Source of the DNA: Halosaccharopolyspora lacisalsi | GTDB lineage: Bacteria; Actinomycetota; Actinomycetes; Mycobacteriales; Pseudonocardiaceae | NCBI RefSeq assembly: GCF_014137975.1 | Contig: NZ_JACGWZ010000002.1 | Location: 496,001 to 560,000, forward strand | Direction: 5' to 3' | Length of the DNA: 64,000 nucleotides | Shown here: positions 1 through 10,322 of the stretch, one piece after another | Layout: every line of letters begins with the position of its first letter | Position numbering within the stretch: position 1 is the first letter of the stretch | The notes under the pieces: generated by a model | What the model was told of the DNA's origin: nothing | What the model saw: the letters and a program-made list of their open reading frames with translations, nothing else | Database searches by the model: none | Position numbers and translations under genes: made by a program

Positions 1-311
1 TCCAGAACCCGCTCAGCGGTACTTCCCGGGCCGGTGATGTTTGAACGTGTCGCTCTCACGGCGCAGCGTGTCGAGGGGTGGAACCGGATACGGCGGAAAG
101 GGGCCGCGCTGATCGTTCCTGCTGGTCGCAACACGATCTACGGGGCCATCCATCGCAGTCCAAGGCCGCTACGCGTTCAGCAGCACCCAGCCGAGTGAGC
201 TTCGTGCCCTCCGCGGCCCCAACGAGCCCGACGAGGAACTCTGAAGTCCGCCCGTAAAGGCACCCCTCCACGGGACGTCCGGATCGCACGCGGGTGGGGG
301 CGGTGTGGAGC
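1..311. other. Left edge with no assignable gene
   Basis: A + strand frame is open from the window edge to a TGA at 196-198 (65 codons) and could be the 3' end of a gene, but its product resembles no family I recognise. The remainder up to 311 lies downstream of the leftward MFS gene and shows no clear gene or hairpin. A genuine coding end cannot be told from chance. Confidence 0.2.
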
Positions 312-1550
312 TCAGTGTCCTGGGGGAAGCAGCCGTGCGGCGGTGAACGATCGTCGTAGCAGGATGACGGTCGTTGCTGTGAGGCCGCCTGCTGCGGTGA
401 TGGCTGACGCTGGCCCGAGGGCGGAGGCGAGGGCGCCGACGGCTGCGGTTCCGAGTCCCTGGGCCGTCATGAGTCCGCTGCTGAACAGGCCGAAGCCTCG
501 TCCGCGCAGATGCTCGGGAACGAGTTCGGCGAAAGCTGCCTGTAGCGGCAGCGAGTAGGCGACGCAGGTTCCTTCGGCGATGAGCAGGACCATCGCGGTG
601 GCCAGGCCGGGGTGTGTGGCGAAGGCAAGCAGTGGTGTGCCGGCCAGCAGGGCGAGCGGGAGGGCCAGGCGTGCGCGCATGGCGGGGCGGAACATCCGGG
701 CGATGGTCACATCTCCGAGCACCATGCCAACCGGCAGCGCCGCGAGGAGGTAGCCGGCGCTGCCCTCCGGAAGACCGGCGCGTGCGGCATAGGCGACCAG
801 TGTTGCTTCGGCCCCGGCCAGGGCGGCGATCGGCAGCCACAGCCCCAGCAACAGCCCGCGAAGGCGTCGGTCGCTGCGCAGCAGGTAAATATTGGTGCGC
901 CACGTCTCGATGGCCGTCGTTCGCAGCGCGAGCCCGGGCGTGCGGGCGGCGCGGTCCCGCAGGCCCAGACGCCAGATCGCTGCGGCCAGCAGGTAACTGC
1001 CGGCGGCGAGCAGCAAGGCGACCTGCGGGCTCAGAAAGGCCAGCAACACGCCTCCCACCGCGTAGCCGGCGATCTGCACGGTCGAGGAGATCGTCTGGAC
1101 GATCGATCGTCCGAGCACGTAGCGGTCGCCGGTCAGGATCTCCGGCAGCAGGGCCCCGGTCGAGGCCGACCGGAGTGGGGCGAGGGCCCCGGCCACGGCC
1201 ACCAGCACCAGCACCGCCCAGACGGGAAGCCACACCGCGGCAAGAACCCCGGTGACCGCGGTTTGCAGCAGGTCGTAGGCCACGAGCAACCGACGTGGTC
1301 GTAGCCGATCGGCCAGGGCGGTCAGCGTGCTGCCACCGATCGCTTGCGGGATGAACCCGGCGCCGAACGTGACCGCGCTCAGCAGGGCCGAGTTGGTCGC
1401 GTTGAACACCAGCACGGACAGCGCGAGGGTCCGCAGCGTCTCGGCCAGCAGCATGAGCAGGTTGCCCACCAAGACAATCCGGAACTCGGGTTCGGCGAAG
1501 ACATCGCCATACGTCGTGGGCCCGGGCTCGGTTTGGTTCCGCGCAGCCAT
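312..1550 (-). CDS. MFS transporter (probable exporter)
   Basis: This is an integral membrane secondary transporter of about 412 residues, the usual size for a 12-helix major facilitator. Hydrophobic segments occur throughout, and basic cytoplasmic loops such as ADRLRPRR lie between helices 2 and 3, as in the MFS signature loop. The overall pattern resembles the EntS/macrolide-exporter-like MFS group. I chose the ATG at 1550 (MAARNQ). The frame is open further upstream, but only from a TTG with no ribosome site. The gene faces away from the MarR operon on its right. MarR proteins often control efflux genes, but no operator copy is visible at this gene. The substrate is unknown. Confidence 0.8.
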   Translation of the reverse strand: MAARNQTEPGPTTYGDVFAEPEFRIVLVGNLLMLLAETLRTLALSVLVFNATNSALLSAVTFGAGFIPQAIGGSTLTALADRLRPRRLLVAYDLLQTAVTGVLAAVWLPVWAVLVLVAVAGALAPLRSASTGALLPEILTGDRYVLGRSIVQTISSTVQIAGYAVGGVLLAFLSPQVALLLAAGSYLLAAAIWRLGLRDRAARTPGLALRTTAIETWRTNIYLLRSDRRLRGLLLGLWLPIAALAGAEATLVAYAARAGLPEGSAGYLLAALPVGMVLGDVTIARMFRPAMRARLALPLALLAGTPLLAFATHPGLATAMVLLIAEGTCVAYSLPLQAAFAELVPEHLRGRGFGLFSSGLMTAQGLGTAAVGALASALGPASAITAAGGLTATTVILLRRSFTAARLLPPGH

Positions 1551-1683
1551 CGCGCCAGCCTCGACCGCATGGACGAGGACGCGCAAACCCTTTGTGCGGC
1601 AGTGAAATGAAACGGCCGAATGCTACGGATCCACCGACTCCCGCCCCCGATTTCTCCCGCACGCCAAACTGGCTGGCGTGCTG

Positions 1684-1940
1684 CACGTCAGAGGCCGACC
1701 GAGCTCGGCGTCGCCGACGAGCGGATCCACCTCGACCAGGGACTCACCGGAACCGCCCGCGCCCGCCCCGGGTCGCGATCAAGCACTCGCAGCGGAACGA
1801 AGCGGCGACACGCTCCTCGTGCCCGAACTCGACCGTCTCGTCCGCTCCGTTCCGGATTCCCGGGCCATCGGCGACGATCTGGCCGAGCGCGGCTCAAGCT
1901 CTCCCCCGGTGGGCAGGTCTACGACCCCCTGTCGAGGTGG
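1684..1940 (+). pseudogene. Tn3-type serine resolvase relic (N-terminal/catalytic part)
   Basis: Three consecutive pieces in two reading frames match the catalytic domain of actinobacterial Tn3 resolvases in the correct order: LGVADERIHLDQGLTGT, then DTLLVPELDRLVRSVPDSRA, then KLSPGGQVYDP. At least two frameshifts separate them. The N-terminal catalytic serine region and the DNA-binding domain are missing. The relic fills much of the gap between the MFS and MarR genes and cannot make a working recombinase. It was probably left by decay of a Tn3-family element. Confidence 0.7.
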
Positions 1941-2027
1941 TCCTGGCCTGATCAGACTTCAGCTCGGTCAACCGCTCCCCCGCTTGCGCTGGGCTTCGGC
2001 GACCACGGAGTCCTCCCGCTCCGGCAT

Positions 2028-2051
2028 TATTAGTTCAACGTCTGAAATATT
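2028..2051. promoter_or_regulatory. Putative MarR operator upstream of marR
   Basis: An AT-rich island in GC-rich DNA contains TATTAGTTCAA followed three bases later by CTGAAATA, an imperfect inverted repeat of the TAGTTCAA arm. It lies 16 bases before the MarR start. The same TATTAGTTCAA string recurs at 3658-3668 before the LLM gene, which suggests autoregulation by MarR and shared control of the downstream unit. Confidence 0.6.
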
Positions 2052-2067
2052 CGGTATGCTGATCTGC

Positions 2068-2580
2068 ATGGTGAGCTGGCAGGATTCGTTGCAGCGGCGA
2101 GCGTGGCGGCCGTACATCGAAGCGAGCTTGCTGCTGGAGACGCGGCTCGACGAGGATTTGCGGGCGTCCGCCGGGTTGAGCCTGATGGATTACCACGTGT
2201 TGCTGGTGCTGTCGGAGAGCCCGGCGCACCGGTCGCGGATGGGCGAGCTGGCAGCGCGCATGGTGTTCTCGCCGAGTCGGCTGACCTACCAGGTCAAGGT
2301 GATGGAGCGGCGCGGCTGGGTGCTGCGGCAGGCCTCGCCGGACGACAGGCGGGTCAACTACGCGGTGCTGACCGCGACCGGGCTCGAAGCGCTGCGCGCG
2401 GCGGACCACCACCACGTCGAGACGGTGCAGCGGCTGTTCACCGATGATCTCGACGAGCACGAACTACACGTGCTCGCACGGGTGTTCACCCGTCTGCAGG
2501 GCCGCCTGCACGACTCACGCGGGCAGGCGGTCGACGAGTCCGCCGCCTCGCAGACCACGGAGCAGGACGGGAACCGCTGA
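2068..2580 (+). CDS. MarR family transcriptional regulator
   Basis: This winged-helix repressor of about 170 residues has the MarR layout: an N-terminal dimerisation helix, LSLMDYHVLLVLSES at the start of the winged helix, a recognition helix around FSPSRLTYQVKVMERRGWV, and the wing PDDRRVNYAVLT. The DDRR wing motif is typical of the family. Translation could also start 12 bases upstream at 2056; neither start has a strong Shine-Dalgarno sequence. The stop overlaps the pirin start (ATGA), so the two are probably co-translated. An AT-rich inverted repeat just upstream and its copy before the LLM gene are likely targets. A redox or electrophile ligand is inferred from the neighbours. Confidence 0.85.
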   Translation: MVSWQDSLQRRAWRPYIEASLLLETRLDEDLRASAGLSLMDYHVLLVLSESPAHRSRMGELAARMVFSPSRLTYQVKVMERRGWVLRQASPDDRRVNYAVLTATGLEALRAADHHHVETVQRLFTDDLDEHELHVLARVFTRLQGRLHDSRGQAVDESAASQTTEQDGNR

Positions 2581-3584
2581 TGAGCAACGTCGAGAACGAC
2601 CCGCCCGAGCAGACCGTGTGCTCGGCAGGTCTGTCGGTCGCGACCGAGCCGGACACGGAGCTGCTGCACCCTCGCGAGGTCCCGCTGGGTGGGCCGCGGG
2701 CGATGCGCGTGCGGCGCGCCTTGCCGAATCGGGACCGGCGGATGGTGGGAGCGTGGTGTTTCGCCGATTCGTACGGCCCGAGCGACATCACCGGGCAGCC
2801 GGGGATGCAGGTGCCGCCGCATCCTCATACCGGGCTGCAGACGGTGACCTGGCTGGCCGACGGCGAGGTTCGGCACCAGGACGGCGTCGGTAGTCGCCGG
2901 CTGGTGCGTCCCGGTGAGCTTCCGCTGATGACCGCCGGGCGCGGCATCGCGCACTCGGAGCAGTCCCCGCCCGACCACTCGTCGAGCCTGTACGGGGCGC
3001 AGCTGTGGGTGGCCCTGCCCGAGCGGTTCCGGCAGGTCCCGCCGGCGTTCGAGTTCCACTCCTCGCTGCCGCGGCACGAGCTCCGGCAGGGCAGCATCAC
3101 CGTCCTCGCCGGGGGCGTCGACGATGCGATCTCACCGGCCACGACTTACTCGCCGCTGGTCGGCGCGAGCCTGACCCTCTCGGCGGGCGGGCAGCTGTCG
3201 GTGCCGCTCGAGCCGGAGTTCGAGCACGCGGTTCTGGCCCTGTCGCCGGGGTTGACCGCCGCGGGTGTCTCCGTTCCGGTGGGGGCGATGCTGTACCTCG
3301 GCCGTGGCCGTCGTGCGGTCGAGCTGACCGCCGCGGTCGCGGGCCAGGCGCTGTTGCTGGGCGGAGAGCCGTTCACCGAGGACTTGGTGATGTGGTGGAA
3401 CTTCGTCGGCCGCAGCCACGACGACATCGTCGACGCCCGCACGACCTGGGAAGCCGAGCACGACAGCGACGTCGGCAACCGCCGGTTCGGCCCCGTGAAC
3501 GGATACGACGGGCCCGCCCTGTCCGCTCCCGCGTTGCCCAACGCCCGGCTGAAAGCCAGGGGTCGCTACCACCCCCACCACTGA
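2580..3584 (+). CDS. Pirin family protein
   Basis: This is a bicupin protein of 334 residues. The N-terminal pirin cupin contains the metal-site string PPHPHTGLQTVTWL, whose histidines normally bind iron, followed by GELPLMTAGRGIAHSEQS, typical of the family. The C-terminal pirin_C cupin follows. Some bacterial pirins act as quercetinases and others as redox-sensing cofactors, so the activity is not settled. The gene overlaps marR by four bases and lies in the same unit, followed after a second operator-like site by a flavin monooxygenase pair. This context suggests a response to quinones or other aromatic electrophiles. Confidence 0.88.
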   Translation: MSNVENDPPEQTVCSAGLSVATEPDTELLHPREVPLGGPRAMRVRRALPNRDRRMVGAWCFADSYGPSDITGQPGMQVPPHPHTGLQTVTWLADGEVRHQDGVGSRRLVRPGELPLMTAGRGIAHSEQSPPDHSSSLYGAQLWVALPERFRQVPPAFEFHSSLPRHELRQGSITVLAGGVDDAISPATTYSPLVGASLTLSAGGQLSVPLEPEFEHAVLALSPGLTAAGVSVPVGAMLYLGRGRRAVELTAAVAGQALLLGGEPFTEDLVMWWNFVGRSHDDIVDARTTWEAEHDSDVGNRRFGPVNGYDGPALSAPALPNARLKARGRYHPHH

Positions 3585-3657
3585 CCCGGTGCCGGAGTGG
3601 GGTGCGTCACCACCTCCGATCCGTGGGGAATAGGCCCCGATCCGCTTTCGTTGCCGG

Positions 3658-3678
3658 TATTAGTTCAAATCTTAAGTA
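3658..3678. promoter_or_regulatory. Second copy of the putative MarR operator, before the LLM gene
   Basis: TATTAGTTCAA is repeated exactly here, followed by a related right arm (CTTAAGTA) with one base less spacing than the copy at 2028-2051. It ends 14 bases before the LLM start and covers the expected promoter. The repetition at both units of one locus supports control by the adjacent MarR. Confidence 0.6.
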
Positions 3679-3692
3679 GTGGAGTGGTCAGG

Positions 3693-4787
3693 ATGCAGTT
3701 CGGGGTTTTCACCGTCGGCGATGTCACGCCGGATCCGACGAGTGGTCGTGTGCCGTCGGAGGGTGAGCGGATCAGGGCTATGGTGGCGATCGCGGAGAAG
3801 GCCGAGGAGGTGGGTCTGGATGTGTTCGCCACGGGTGAGCACCACAATCCGCCGTTCGTGCCGTCGTCGCCGACGACGATGTTGGGCTATGTCGCGGCTC
3901 GGACGGAGCGGTTGGTTCTGTCGACGTCGACGACGTTGATCACGACGAACGATCCGGTCAAGATCGCCGAGGACTTCGCGATGTTGCAGCATCTGGCTGG
4001 TGGTCGGGTGGATGTGATGATGGGTCGGGGTAATCAGGGGCCGGTGTATCCGTGGTTCGGACAGGACATCCGGCAGGGCATCCCGTTGGCGATCGAGAAC
4101 TATCACCTGCTGCACCGGCTGTGGCGCGAGGACGTCGTGGACTGGGAAGGCAAGTTCCGCACCCCGCTGCAGGGTTTCACCTCCACCCCGCGCCCGCTGG
4201 ACGGAGTTCCGCCGTTCGTCTGGCACGGCTCGATCCGCAGCCCCGAGATCGCCGAGCAGGCCGCCTACTACGGCGACGGGTTCTTCCACAACCACATCTT
4301 CTGGCCGCCCGAGCACACCAAGCGCATGGTCGAGCTCTACCGCCAGCGCTACGAGCACTACGGCCACGGCCGGGCCGATCAGGCCATCGTCGGCCTGGGT
4401 GGGCAGGTGTTCATGCGCCCGAACTCGCAGGACGCGGTGCGCGAGTTCCGGCCCTACTTCAACGATGCCCCGGTCTACGGCGGCGGCCCCTCGCTGGAGC
4501 AGTTCACCGAGCAGACCCCGCTGACCGTGGGCAGCCCCCAGCAGGTCATCGACCGCACCCTGGGTTTCCGCGACTACGTCGGTGACTACCAGCGCCAACT
4601 GTTCCTGATCGACCACGCCGGGCTGCCGCTGAAGACGGTGCTGGAACAGCTCGACATCCTCGGCGAGGAGGTCGTGCCGGTGCTGCGGAAGGAATTCGCC
4701 GCCCGCAAACCCGCCCACGTCCCCGAGGCCCCCACCCACGAGTCCCTGGTTCAAGCACAACGGGGCGCGGAAGGGAGCACGGCATGA
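3693..4787 (+). CDS. LLM class flavin-dependent oxidoreductase (CE1758-like)
   Basis: This is a luciferase-like TIM-barrel monooxygenase of 364 residues. It begins MQFGVFTVGDVTPDP, with ATGEHHNPPFVPSSP near the first strands and GRVDVMMGRGNQGP in the flavin-binding region, as in the CE1758 family. Such enzymes use reduced FMN and O2. The next gene, overlapping by four bases (ATGA), encodes the matching FMN reductase. I chose the ATG at 3693 because GGAG precedes it by eight bases and the operator-like element lies directly upstream; an earlier in-frame start would put that element inside the gene. The substrate is unknown; a quinone-like or aromatic compound is possible from the MarR/pirin context. 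Confidence 0.87.
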   Translation: MQFGVFTVGDVTPDPTSGRVPSEGERIRAMVAIAEKAEEVGLDVFATGEHHNPPFVPSSPTTMLGYVAARTERLVLSTSTTLITTNDPVKIAEDFAMLQHLAGGRVDVMMGRGNQGPVYPWFGQDIRQGIPLAIENYHLLHRLWREDVVDWEGKFRTPLQGFTSTPRPLDGVPPFVWHGSIRSPEIAEQAAYYGDGFFHNHIFWPPEHTKRMVELYRQRYEHYGHGRADQAIVGLGGQVFMRPNSQDAVREFRPYFNDAPVYGGGPSLEQFTEQTPLTVGSPQQVIDRTLGFRDYVGDYQRQLFLIDHAGLPLKTVLEQLDILGEEVVPVLRKEFAARKPAHVPEAPTHESLVQAQRGAEGSTA

Positions 4788-5383
4788 CCCGCGTTCTCGC
4801 GATCTCCGCGGGCCTGTCGCAGCCGTCGACCACCCGACTGCTGGCCGACCGGCTGGTCACGGCCACCCGCGGCGAGCTGGGAGACGAGACCGCGGTCGAC
4901 GTGGTCGAGCTGCGCGACTACGCCCACGACATCACCGATGGCCTGCTCACCGGCTTCGCCAACCAACACCTCCGGCCCGTGCTCGACCAGCTCCACGCCG
5001 CCGACGGGCTCATTCTGGTCAGCCCGACGTTCACCGCCTCCTACAGCGGCCTGTTCAAGTCCTTCATCGACCTCGTCGAACCCGGGTCGGTGCAGGGCAA
5101 ACCGGTGTTGCTCGCCGCGACCGGCGGTACCGAACGGCATTCGCTGGTCCTGGAGCACGCGCTGCGCCCACTGCTGGCCTACCTTCGCGCTCAGGCGGTA
5201 CCCACCGCCGTCTACGCCGCCAGCGCCGACTGGGGCAGCGACGCCGACCTCAACCAACGCATCACCCGTGCCGCGAGTGAACTCGCCACAGCGGTGCGGG
5301 ACCAACCGCAGCACGAGAGGACCGACCCGTTCACCGACCCGGTCCCGTTCGAGCAGCTCCTCCACGAAACCACGACACGCTGA
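4784..5383 (+). CDS. NADPH-dependent FMN reductase, LLM partner (CE1759-like)
   Basis: This 199-residue flavodoxin-fold reductase would supply FMNH2 to the overlapping monooxygenase. It opens MTRVLAISAGLSQPSTTRLLA, the phosphate-binding loop of the NADPH-dependent FMN reductase fold. It also has SPTFTASYSGLFKSFID, the typical flavin contact segment, and ATGGTERHSL, seen in CE1759-type partners. The four-base overlap with the monooxygenase gene indicates translational coupling and stoichiometric expression. The acetyltransferase gene follows nine bases after its stop, so the unit likely extends to 5731. Confidence 0.88.
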   Translation: MTRVLAISAGLSQPSTTRLLADRLVTATRGELGDETAVDVVELRDYAHDITDGLLTGFANQHLRPVLDQLHAADGLILVSPTFTASYSGLFKSFIDLVEPGSVQGKPVLLAATGGTERHSLVLEHALRPLLAYLRAQAVPTAVYAASADWGSDADLNQRITRAASELATAVRDQPQHERTDPFTDPVPFEQLLHETTTR

Positions 5384-5392
5384 GGGGAAACC

Positions 5393-5731
5393 ATGTCCGA
5401 CGAAGCTCCCGAGGTGACAGTCGCCCGATCCGGTGATCGAGAGCGCTACGAGATCACCCTCGACGCCCAGCAGGCGGGATTCGCCGAGTACGTCGACCGC
5501 GACGGGCAGCGCATCTTCCACCACACCGAGATCGGCGAGGACTTCGGCGGTCGCGGATTGGGCAGCACCCTGATCGGTCGAGCACTGGCCGACACCCGCG
5601 CCGCCGGCCTGCGCGTCGTGCCGGTGTGCCCGTTCGTGGCGAAGTACCTCACCAGCCACCACGACGTCGACGACGTCGTCGACAAGGTCACCCCGGAAGC
5701 GCTCGCCGCGGTGCGCGAACGGACCGGATGA
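5393..5731 (+). CDS. Small GNAT-like N-acetyltransferase (COG2388/YjdJ type)
   Basis: This protein of 112 residues matches the short single-domain acetyltransferase-like family typified by YjdJ. It has QAGFAEYVDRDGQRIFHHTEI, then the acetyl-CoA loop GRGLGSTLIGRALADTRAAG, and ends with the characteristic VPVCPFVAKYLTSH. Its substrate is unknown. It lies nine bases after the FMN reductase stop on the same strand and is probably the last gene of that unit. A GGGGAAACC sequence before the ATG is a plausible ribosome site. Confidence 0.82.
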   Translation: MSDEAPEVTVARSGDRERYEITLDAQQAGFAEYVDRDGQRIFHHTEIGEDFGGRGLGSTLIGRALADTRAAGLRVVPVCPFVAKYLTSHHDVDDVVDKVTPEALAAVRERTG

Positions 5732-5758
5732 GCCGAGCTCCGCACCCGGGCGCGTGAT

Positions 5759-6211
5759 TCACCGCCGACCCGGCCCCGCGAGATGGCGTCCGGCAGCGGG
5801 AACGGCCACCATAGTTGCACAGGGCACACCGCACTCGCGATTTCCCCAGGAGAGCGACATAGCCGGCGAAACGTCACGGCCCGACCGCGCGGCCCAGTCC
5901 TGCACCGCCGCTATCAGCTGGTCTCCGACACTACGGCCCCGAGCCCGAGGACTGACCCACACGGACCTCAGCTCGCCGGCCCCGTCGTCGCCGGGGACTC
6001 CGCTGGCCATGCCCGCGGGACGACCGTTCAGCACCGCGACGGCGTTGTAGGTGCCGGGCATTTCGAAGCGCGCACGCCACTGCGCCTCGCCGCCGTTGTC
6101 CCAGTCCTCGAGCCGAGACTTGAACGCCTCCGGTGCCTCGGCGAGCGCAGCGAGGCGGACCTCCCGCCACACCGGCCAGTCTCCGGTTGTCAGGGCCTGC
6201 ACGGTCAGCAC
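5759..6211 (-). pseudogene. GNAT N-acetyltransferase, C terminus frameshifted
   Basis: The first 110 or so residues form a normal GNAT domain: VWREVRLAALAEAPEAF at the start and RSVWVSPRARGRSVGDQLI as the acetyl-CoA loop. After about position 5840 the predicted protein no longer resembles the family, while another frame carries RCALCNYGGRSR, reminiscent of the usual ALYERYGFR ending. A frameshift has therefore probably destroyed the last strand and helix. The gene converges on the small GNAT gene to its left. The start at 6211 is a guess. Confidence 0.6.
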
Positions 6212-6304
6212 GCGTTCGAGTTTGCCCGCGAGGCGCAGGATCCAGCAACGGCACCGGCGACGCGGTCGTCAGCCGACGAGGCGAGTCCGGGGGTTTCGGC
6301 GCGT

Positions 6305-6335
6305 GGGGACCAATGGGCGGAAATCCGGCGTTAAG
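6305..6335 (+). repeat. Tn3-family terminal inverted repeat, copy 1
   Basis: This is a 31-bp sequence starting GGGGACCAATGGGCGG and ending GGCGTTAAG. The GGGG outer end and TAAG inner end are the hallmark of Tn3-family termini. An identical copy lies at 28632-28662 and a four-mismatch copy at 36736-36766, all in the same orientation. Here it is followed 24 bases later by a tnpA 5' fragment, as expected for an element extending rightward. Confidence 0.8.
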
Positions 6336-6359
6336 CACGGTGGGCTAGGTTGAGCGCTC

Positions 6360-6486
6360 ATGCCGGTGGCGTTCTTGTCGGCGGCTGAGCAGGACCGCGT
6401 ATGGCCAGTATGCCCGCGAGCCGCTGGATCAGGAGGTCCTGGAGCGCTTCTTCTTCCTTGATGACGCTGATCGTGAGTTGGTCGCG
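6360..6486 (+). pseudogene. Tn3 transposase 5' fragment (DUF4158 N terminus)
   Basis: The first codons give MPVAFLSAAEQDR. After a single-base frameshift near 6399 the sequence continues YGQYAREPLDQEVLERFFFL and DDADRELVAHV, matching the N terminus of actinobacterial Tn3 transposases. Similarity stops near 6486, where the frame runs straight into an unrelated coding sequence. Placed 24 bases inside a Tn3-type terminal repeat, it is the remains of an element whose body was deleted. Confidence 0.72.
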
Positions 6487-7026
6487 CACGTATTCTCCCC
6501 CTCAGAACCCTTCCTGCACGCCCAACTAGTCACCGGGAGCCCTGCTGTGGATGCAGCCACAGGGGGTTGGTCCGCCGTCCCCCAGCCGTGGACAGGTTCA
6601 GGTCGGCTCCCTCTCGGCCCGGACGCGTCCGCGAGTGACGGAGCTGTCGTCGCCGTCGGGGCCGTCTGCGACGTCGCTGTTCCGTGGAACCAGCCCACCG
6701 GCCAGGTCAGCTTCGCACTGAGCGAGTACCTCGACCTTGAATCCGGCAAGCGCGTGGTACTCCACAGCGAGCGTGGCGTCACAGTCGGTGTGCGCGGTGG
6801 TGCCTCGGCGGACTTCACGGGACGTGAGCTCCGGGACTTCTTCCTCGGAGCCCTGCTGCCCGACGAGGCAGAGGAGGAGCCCGAGGAGCCTCACCCGTGG
6901 ACATGGCTGACGGAGCTCGCCGCCGCCCGTGGTGTCACGGTCACGCCGGAGGAACTCAAGTCCTTCCCGTACGAGCTCGATTTCCGTCCTGCGGTGCAGG
7001 CACTTGTCCGAACAGATGGGTCCTGA
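6478..7026 (+). CDS. Hypothetical protein, probably truncated at its 5' end
   Basis: The frame from a TTG at 6478 codes for 182 residues, but its first few codons belong to the transposase fragment, so the native start is probably lost. The remainder has a small beta-rich look, including VSFALSEYLDLESGKRVVLHSERGVTVGV. It ends in an acidic helical section (EAEEEPEEPHPWTWLTELAAARGVTVTPEEL). I recognise no family. Codon use looks coding, with GC-rich third positions. It may be a real chromosomal gene disrupted by the deletion that removed the transposon. Confidence 0.5.
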   Translation: MVAHVFSPSEPFLHAQLVTGSPAVDAATGGWSAVPQPWTGSGRLPLGPDASASDGAVVAVGAVCDVAVPWNQPTGQVSFALSEYLDLESGKRVVLHSERGVTVGVRGGASADFTGRELRDFFLGALLPDEAEEEPEEPHPWTWLTELAAARGVTVTPEELKSFPYELDFRPAVQALVRTDGS

Positions 7027-7098
7027 CCCTTCAGTCGGGACCGGACTATCGACACCCAGCCGTACGCCAAGCCTGAGTCGAGCCCCTCGCACCTTCGC

Positions 7099-9489
<2,391 letters not shown>

Positions 9490-9616
9490 CGTGTCTCCCT
9501 CTGTCGTGCGGACCCGCTTGCGCGCCGCCGAGCTGTTTTCCGTAACTCGGAAAGACCGAGATACCACACCCGTCCGACACCGTCGCCCTGTGGCGCTACC
9601 AGCTCACCGTCGCCGA

Positions 9617-10279
9617 TCACGACCGGCGCCCGCCCGCGCCCCAGAAGAACGGGCCGGACGTCGCGGTGACCCGGACGTCCCAACCGAGGTGCGCGAGTCG
9701 CTGCTCGAGGTCGGCGGGCCGGAAGGGGATCTTCACCACCCGGTGATGGGTGCCGTCGGCGAGCGTCCGGCGGATGACCGGGGACCACTCCCCCTCGACG
9801 AGCTCGTCGGGGGTCCGGTGGCCGTCGTCGACGAACAGTACCCGTCCCGCCGGTTCGAGGCACCCGGCGACCAGCGACCAGAAGGACTCGAACCGCTCGT
9901 GCGGAACGTGCGACAGCCAGAACCCGAGAAAGACCACGTCGTAGCGACGGTCGGGGGTCCAGTCGAACACGTCCGCCCGCACGAAGCGCACCCGCTCGTC
10001 GTCGAACCGGGCGGAGGCGAGGGCGAGCATCTCCGCGGAGGCGTCCACAGCGGTGACGTGCTGCGCGTGGGACAGCAACCGCCCCGTCCACGTGCCGGGC
10101 CCGCAGGCGAGTTCGAGCACGTCACCGGCCGGTTGGAAGGCGTCGATGGCCTCGGACAGCTCGTCCTCGCCCGGAAAGGGCAGGACGTGGTCCCTGTACT
10201 CCGGGGCGACCGCCCGGTAGTAGGCGGCCTGCTCCTCGAGCAGCTGCTCGAGCTCCGTCGCGTCGTCCGGGGACGTCAT
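9617..10279 (-). CDS. Class I SAM-dependent methyltransferase
   Basis: A Rossmann-fold methyltransferase of about 220 residues. Motif I is VLELACGPGTWTGRLL, the acidic ribose-binding position lies in HVTAVDASAEMLALA, and motif IV is YDVVFLGFWLSHVPHERF. The target is not evident; the sequence most resembles small-molecule methyltransferases. An alternative ATG lies 12 bases upstream at 10291. The gene follows lysR by 43 bases on the same strand and may share its transcript. Confidence 0.82.
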   Translation of the reverse strand: MTSPDDATELEQLLEEQAAYYRAVAPEYRDHVLPFPGEDELSEAIDAFQPAGDVLELACGPGTWTGRLLSHAQHVTAVDASAEMLALASARFDDERVRFVRADVFDWTPDRRYDVVFLGFWLSHVPHERFESFWSLVAGCLEPAGRVLFVDDGHRTPDELVEGEWSPVIRRTLADGTHHRVVKIPFRPADLEQRLAHLGWDVRVTATSGPFFWGAGGRRS

Positions 10280-10322
10280 GCACGGGATCATCGCCGACGA
10301 CGCTTCCGACCGGCAATGGGAG

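Noticed and set aside
3693-4787. LLM monooxygenase considered as a true bacterial luciferase
   Set aside because: No luxB-like partner or fatty-acid reductase genes are present; the CE1758/CE1759 pairing with an FMN reductase fits better.
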